From: Dipetalonema caudispina
Taxonomy: Eukaryota; Nematoda; Chromadorea; Rhabditida; Onchocercidae
Assembly (NCBI GenBank): GCA_013365325.1
Contig: JABVXV010000383.1
Coordinates: 1 to 54,644, forward strand
Direction of reading: 5' to 3'
Length of the DNA stretch: 54,644 nt
The translations under genes were made by a program, and so were the position numbers. Under the pieces are notes generated by a model. That model was not told the DNA's origin. It worked only from the letters and a program-made list of their open reading frames with translations, and did not search any database. Of the stretch, positions 48,214-54,644 are shown one piece after another. Position 1 is the stretch's first letter. Each line of letters starts with the position of its first letter.

Positions 48214-51200
48214 AATGAATTAAAATGATTTGGAGAATTTTGAAGGATAAATTAGGATTTAATTTTATTTTTTATCTTTCCGACGAAAAAATGTGATATC
48301 TGGTCAATAATGAAATGATAAATAGCATAATGAATTAATTATTTTGATAATCAAAAATTTAATGCTATAATTTCAATCCAATTTAACGCAAATATTAAAT
48401 ATCAAACTAATCCACTTTTTAATTTTTTGTCAAATTTCAAATATTATATTAGAAAATAAGAAAATTTTTTTTAAGTCATCATTCTTTTTTGCATTTTTGA
48501 AGAAAAAAGAATTTTTTCATAAATTTATTGTTTCAAAAAAAAAAAAAAAAAGAAAAGAAATGATAGCTTCTTGTACTTTTTTTTGTTGTCTTCTAATATT
48601 TTATCAAAAGAAAAAAAAAAAGAAAAAATCTTCTTTATTTTTCGCTCCTTTTTTTTTTTTAAAAAAAATTAATAAAATCTTTTAAATTTCTTGTTTAAAA
48701 AGAAATAAAAATCAATAACTTCTTATAGTATTTTCTCTTACTTTTTTTTTGCTCTTTTAAAAAATAAATTAACGAGTTAAATTTATTGTTAAAAAAGGAA
48801 AAAAAAAAAGCTCTTTTTGAAAAGTTTTGTTGAAAAAGAAAAAAGCAAAAAGTTTTTACTTAAATACATGAAATGATCAAATTAATATCTTGTTTGATTT
48901 AATGTTATAAAGATATATGTGAAAATAACAATTTCATTTTCCAACACAAATAATTATATTAGTCGTGCATTTAGTTCTAAAATTCGATTCCCATTAGGAT
49001 TGCAATAAATGAATATAAATAAATAAATAAATAAATATATGTATATATATGTATATATAATTATAAATATACACATGTAAAAGTGATCGCCATCGTTGTC
49101 GTCGTCGTTTTTCATCATTGTCGCAGGTGTGTGGGTGTAACCAAATATCGTTTCTAAGCATCATAATTAAATTGCACAAACAATCATTTATTTATTCAGT
49201 AATCATTTATTATTTGCCATGCCGGATGTAAATCGAAGTAAATACTGTAACATTTTGTTATTTTCTATCAAATATAAATGAGATTATTTTAAATAATGAC
49301 AAAATTTTTTTTCATTTTTTTTTTTTTGTTTCTTCTTTTGCTTGTTTAATTTTGTCATTTAATTAAATTTCAAAAAAAAAAGAAAGAAAACAAATTTAAA
49401 TTTTACATAAATATTTGCATTTGAAGTACTTTTTTTGTTTTCATTTTGTAATTTAAAATTATTATTAAATGATTGATGCAGAAAAGTTAGTTGTTATTGA
49501 ATTAGCTATTGTTAGATTGATGAATGAATCACAGATAGTTAAATAATCTTTATTTATTTTTTTTTTTTTGTTTTAGATTAAACTGAAAAAAGAGCTCAAA
49601 TTTCATTAGATTCGTCCGTTAATTTTTTTTTCCCCCTCTCTCTCTCTCTCTCCCTCTCTCTCCCTCTCTTTTTTCAATAGCTCATTTCTCAGGATGATTA
49701 TATGAAATTCTTAATTTAAGCAAACAAAGAGGAAATTTTTGAAGTATTCCAAATATCTAAACAAACTTTCAATAGCTATAACATTTTGTTTAATCATTCA
49801 TTTATAAGTAGTTGAAAAATGATTTTGCAAAGTATTGCAACAATTTTAAAATTTTGGAAATTTCTTTTTTTTTTTTCCAAATATCAATTAAAATTAACAA
49901 TGCTATATTTCAAATGGGATAAGTACTTTCAATTAGGCGAAAACTTATAAAAAAATTAGTTAAGAGAAATTTTTTAAATTATCGATGATTTTTGATCTTT
50001 AAAAAAATTAAAAATAGCTTACCTATCATTAGCAATTTTCGTTCTATTTTTTTTTTTTTTTTTCGCTTTCCACAAGAATTTTTAATGATTATTCGACATT
50101 TTGTTACACTATTACTTGATCGAAATGTAAATAGGAAATAAACGGATAATTATTTTCTGTTATATTACTCATACAACATATTGTTAGGATAAAAAAAAAT
50201 GAAAAAAATTTGTATATAATTTCATTCAAAATAAATAATATCAAATTACAAATAGAAATTTAATTTAACATATCTATCTTTGATATCTAAACAAACATCT
50301 TTTCCTTGAAGGATTTTTCATCTCTTCATGTGAATTGTAAATTTACTTACTCTACCGTATACAATTTTTATGAATTCGATTTCTGATACAACAAAGTTTA
50401 CGCTTTTTGTGTACTGAGATATTTGTAGTAAATAAAAATATTTGTGGATAAATAATATGTAATATATCGTAAATTTTTTGTCGTACTTAATTTTTATTTT
50501 TTGTAAAATTCCCAAACTATCATTTTTTTTTTTTTGCCTATGAAATTCCACAAATGTAAAATTAAGGTAAAATGATATATACTAAAACATATATTACCTA
50601 TTATTTACCATAATTAATCTAACTCTTTATTTCATGAAAAATAAACAAAAAGAAATGAGGAACTTAAGGTATACTTTAACTAAATTAATATGAAAATCTT
50701 GTCATTAAAATTTTTATTTGATTAAATTTAGCTAACAATTGAAATTGTAATTTTCCTATGCATTTTATCAAATATCAATTGTATTTGTTATAATTATTTG
50801 GTGATAATAGTTGAAAAAATAATTTCATATTTACATATATGAATAATTTTTCCTTTTTTTTCCCCTCCATTCAACATTTGTGTCTTTTCAAAACTGATGC
50901 AAAAAAATAAAATAAAAAAAGTATTTTAAGAATAAATACATCGACTTTTTTCTTTTTTTTATTTCGAAATTGAAAGAGAAAAGTTTTAATTTTTTTTCTT
51001 ATTGATATTAGGTATATTGCATGTGCCAAACAATTTAATCTTTTCTTCCTTTCTTTTTTTTTTTCATTTTATTATTTTTTTTTTTAATTCAAATTTAGCT
51101 AAGCAATTCTTCAAAATTTTTTTCACTTTCTTTTATTCTAAATTTCATTTAGAATAATACGAAATGTATAACATTTTCCACAAGATTTTTTAAATATATA

Positions 51201-52599
51201 TATATTGTTCCTTTTATATTCGATTAACATTATCATATAATTTCCAAACATGGAATTATTAATAATTGTTTAATTTTTCACTCATATTAATATTTCATTA
51301 CTTATTTGATTTTTCTAATTACCTAGTTTATTTAACTTGATTTTCATTTTTTAAAATTTATGATTTGCTTAATTTATTCTATTATTTCTTATTATTACAT
51401 TTCAGTTATTTAATTTTTTATCATTTATCTGCATTCTCTCATTTACCTAATTTCCTACGCTAATATAAAATTATTGATGCTTACTTAATTTTTTATTGTC
51501 TGTTTAATTTCCAGCTTATAATTAATTTTCAACGCTGATATGGAATTATTATTGCTTATTAGATGAGGAATTATTATGAAATTAATTCAAATCGTATATG
51601 ATTTCGCTTAACATTACGATGGAATTTGATGTACACTTTTGGAAGAGTTATTCCTTAATGAAGGTTAACAAAAGTATATTTCATTATATTAAATTTCAAC
51701 ATCATTATCGTAATCTTTTCCTTCCATCATAAATTTGTGATTCCTACAATATTACAATTTCAATTTTTCATTCGTTATATTAGCAAATTTAGAAATTTAA
51801 AAGAAAAAAATAATGCAATTATGATCATTACAATTGATTTAAATTATGCTTGCAAACTATTTTATGCACATTCAATTAACAACTATTTTTAAAAAATGTT
51901 TAAAAATTTCAGCCATTCCAAATCAATTTAGTATTATTTCATGGAATGAAAGAAAAAAAAAAGAAATCATTATCATTAATAGAAATATATTTTTTTTTTG
52001 CATTATCGCTTATTACTAAGCTGGAAATATAATAATTTTTGCAAATAATTATAAAATTTCTTTTTTTTTTAAAAAAAAATAAAAATGAATGAACAAACGT
52101 TCTTAATGAATATAACAGAAACTTGAAAATGAATGTCATCAAATATTTTCATTTGTGCAACAAAAATTCAACAATAAAAAATTTTAATAAAGTTAATTTT
52201 TTTCTTTTATCAATTATGTATAATTTTATCGCTGTTCTTTTTTCATTTCCATTTTCTATTTCATTTATTTTCTTCTCAATTTTCTCATTTTAATCATACT
52301 TATATGAATATATTACATATTTATTTGCATATGATAATAATCATTTCATCAAATTTTTAGATTAAATTGTGCAATAAGACTCAAAAAGAATTAAATCGTT
52401 TTGAAGATTGTATATGATTTGCATAAGTAACGGATTCATTTTATTTTTTGCTTCTCTGTAAAGAATGAATTAAATAAATATGTGAAATGAATTGATCGTC
52501 CACCATTGAACTGTCGCATAATTCCATAACTTTTTTGTTTTTTTTTTCTTTTCTTGAACAATTAGGAAATTAATTACTGATTTAATGGAAATAGATTAG
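48214..52599. other. AT-rich region, intron or intergenic
   Basis: It contains (AAAT)n/(TA)n runs at about 49018-49065, a CpG-rich patch at 49083-49141 and a CT tract at 49635-49670. There is also degenerate TTATTTCATT-type sequence around 51280-51560. No exon is supported with confidence on either strand. Confidence 0.5.
49083..49141. other. CpG-rich patch with a short (GTC)n run
   Basis: About 59 bases with six or more CpG dinucleotides (ATCGCCATCG, then repeated GTC, then TGTCGCAG and GTGTGTGGGTG), inside DNA that is otherwise nearly all A and T. One + frame reads VIAIVVVVVF, but no convincing exon boundaries were found. Confidence 0.4.
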
Positions 52600-52770
52600 A
52601 AAAAAGGACAATATCATCATATGATATGTGGTGACAGATTCCTTAATTATGATGAAAGTGACAAATTAGGGCAAGAATTTGATGCATGTCTTGTTCAAAT
52701 ATATTACTGGCCTAAACTAATTGAATTGAATTTTTGTACAGAATACAATGATTGTAATTCTGATATATGA
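52600..52770 (+). other. Exon-like open stretch, identity unknown
   Basis: From an upstream in-frame TAG at 52597 to TGA 52768-52770, the frame is open for 56 codons. An internal ATG lies at 52621, giving 49 codons. The translation includes MICGDRFLNYDESDKLGQEF and then a Trp/Tyr/Cys-containing stretch, a composition quite unlike the usual Lys/Phe/Ile/Asn noise. ATTAG just before 52600 could act as an acceptor. It could be a further exon of the 44772 gene, a relic or chance. I recognise no family. Confidence 0.25.
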
Positions 52771-53386
52771 GTAAAATATATAATGATAGCAGTGATATTT
52801 AATTTAAGATTTAAGAGGTTTCAAATTTTTTACCACACTATATCATTCTTTCAGGAATATCATATCAGGGATTTAAAGGAGGAAACAAAAAAATTAATTT
52901 GTTTCTGAAATTTCAAATAATTAGAAATATTTTGAGAATTTTAAGATGAAAAAAAGGGAGAAAAAGAAAAATGTAAATTTCTGCAATATAATTTTATACT
53001 GTTTTTTAATATCTTTACAGTTATGGAGCGAAAATTTTTATCAAATTGAAAAGATTTCAATTTTTTTTTTTTCTTTTTTTTTTCTCAACAGTTATGCATT
53101 GTACTTATATATTTATTTCAACTAATTTTTATTTCAAATATTTCATCCAAGAAAAGAGATAAGGGAAAAGGAAAGAAATAAAAGGAGAGAGAGAGAGAGA
53201 GAGAGTGGGAATTAGATGAAAAAGGAAAGAGGGAATAAATGAAAGTAAATATTATTAGTATTATTATTTTACATTTCACTCTGATAATTTATTTATCTTT
53301 CTACAGTAATATTTCTCATTTTTTTCTAACGAAATGATTGATTTTTTTTTTTTTTTTTCAGTACTTATTAATTTTTTCTAATATTA
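52771..53386. other. AT-rich region before the degenerate repeat
   Basis: Nothing gene-like was seen. A (GA)n run lies at 53185-53205 within purine-rich sequence. Confidence 0.5.
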
Positions 53387-53600
53387 TTGATTTTTTTCCA
53401 TGATAATTTTGTTGATTTTTGTCCACATAATATGAATGATTTTTCTACATAATATTTTCTTGATCTTTCTATGATTATTTCGTTCATTCTTCCATATAAT
53501 ATTATTGATTTGCTGATCGTAATGATATATTTTATTAATCCTTTTTTTTTTGCATAATTTCATTGATTTTTCCATACAATACTGCAAATTTTTCTACGAT
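53387..53600. repeat. Degenerate tandem repeat of about 23-25 bp
   Basis: Variants of TTGATTTTTCTACATAATAT start at about 53387, 53412, 53437, 53460, 53483, 53505 and 53563. Read on the minus strand it gives a spurious Lys/Ile-rich frame. Confidence 0.7.
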
Positions 53601-54644
53601 AAACTTGATAACTCACTTATAAATATTTGCAAAAATTTGTAATTCTGATGAAAAGTTCCCTTACTAATAGCTACATTTAGCGGAATAAAATTTAAAAAGA
53701 GAGAGAAAAAAAAAAAAATTGAGAAAAATGAGCAGATACTTCAAAGTGTATTCACTGGTTAGTCTTGCCATTTCATACCTTTTCTTTTTTTTTTTTTTTT
53801 TTTTTTTTCTTAATTAATAATATTCGATAGATAGAAATAGCTTTTCATTCAATTTCCCTTTCACCTATTCAGCAGAACAAAAAATGAAAAATTCAAAATT
53901 GTATTTAAAGTTCGACATTACCTATTTGCTTTCCCTCTCACATTACTTACTTTATCAATTTAAACAAACTTTCCATCATCTTTCGTACTAATTTTTCATA
54001 AAAATTTTGCAAATTTTAATGCCTTTTTACTTATCTTATTTTCAATTATTTCATTTATTTCTTTATCCTTGATTAATAACTAATAAGAAATTAGACATAT
54101 TCTACTATGTATAATTTCTCTGCGATAATAATTTTTTCATTTCCTTTTTCCATTATTTTTCAGAAATTTGAAAATAATTGAATGATGGAAATTGCATGAA
54201 ACTTTTTTTCTTTTAAAAGGATACTGTCTTTTCATTCCTATAATATTTGTTTAAAGCATACGGTATCGAATGCTACAATACTTTTTCATTTCCTCAAAAA
54301 GTGTATAACTATTAGATAGTTAAAAATTTAACCAATAATTATTAATTATCTTTTGAATTTTTTTTTTAATTTTTCTGTTTCTTTCCATTCTTTTTATATA
54401 AAATATCATTCAATCATTAACATTTGGTTAAAAATATTTTATAATATATTTTTAAAATATTTCAAAATTTTCTTTTAGCTTTTTCTTTCTTTCTTTCTTT
54501 TCTTTATTTTTTTTTTTTTTTTTTTTTTAAATTTTTAAAAATGTTTCAATGCCACTGTTATTACACTGAAGTTTGAATCATTGTTGTAAACCATTTCTTC
54601 TTCTCATAGATAATATATATATATATATTTTTTTTTTGTCGTGA
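53601..54644. other. AT-rich right edge
   Basis: Homopolymers, (TA)n near 54611-54628 and no supportable gene. Confidence 0.5.

Noticed and set aside
49681..49722. Possible short terminal exon (LISQDDYMKFLI) after a polypyrimidine tract
   Set aside because: Only twelve codons, and the CT microsatellite alone makes the acceptor look strong.
50318..50551. 77-codon minus-strand frame
   Set aside because: Lys/Ile/Tyr-rich, with no domain and no splice context.
53384..53587. 67-codon minus-strand frame
   Set aside because: Explained by the degenerate 23-25-bp tandem repeat.

Overview
This is a strongly AT-rich eukaryotic window. Its coding parts are short exons separated by AT-rich introns with TTTCAG-type 3' splice sites and GTAAGT/GTATGT-type donors. 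In several cases an acceptor-like site sits just before the ATG, as expected for spliced-leader trans-splicing. The only proteins I can name are an RGS-domain regulator of G-protein signalling and a SEPT2/SEPT7-type septin. Together these point to a nematode, most likely a filarial or other spirurid worm. That is an inference from style and composition, not from a marker gene.

Layout, all genes on the + strand. (1) 1-3247: simple repeats and homopolymers. (2) 3251-6261: a seven-exon RGS gene, modelled at 394 aa. (3) 6262-11642: intergenic, with a 134-bp tandem duplication and a 42/52/64-bp higher-order minisatellite just upstream of the septin. (4) 11693-15822: an eleven-exon septin, modelled at 426 aa, with a plausible alternative terminal exon that would give a 343-aa form without the coiled coil, and an intron whose 3' splice site has been tandemly duplicated. 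(5) 15823-22803: intergenic. (6) 22808-31742: a six-exon gene for an unrecognised 339-aa protein with four predicted membrane segments. (7) 31743-44743: intergenic, with a recent-looking foldback element (209-bp arms, 208/209 identical, about 1.24 kb apart, flanked by a 9-bp direct repeat) at 35085-36756. (8) 44744-45071: the first coding exon (100 aa) of an unrecognised acidic protein. It is followed by almost 10 kb of intron or intergenic DNA with only weak candidate exons.

The exon models are internally consistent: every proposed junction keeps phase across all 7, 11 and 6 exons. The genes are far apart and no operon or shared pathway is evident. RGS proteins act on Galpha subunits at the membrane and septins build the cytokinetic and cortical cytoskeleton; the other two genes have no inferred function. 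Intergenic DNA and the introns of the RGS and four-TM genes are crowded with long A or T runs, up to 55 bases. The septin locus lacks any run of ten or more for about 5.9 kb and is visibly richer in G+C.
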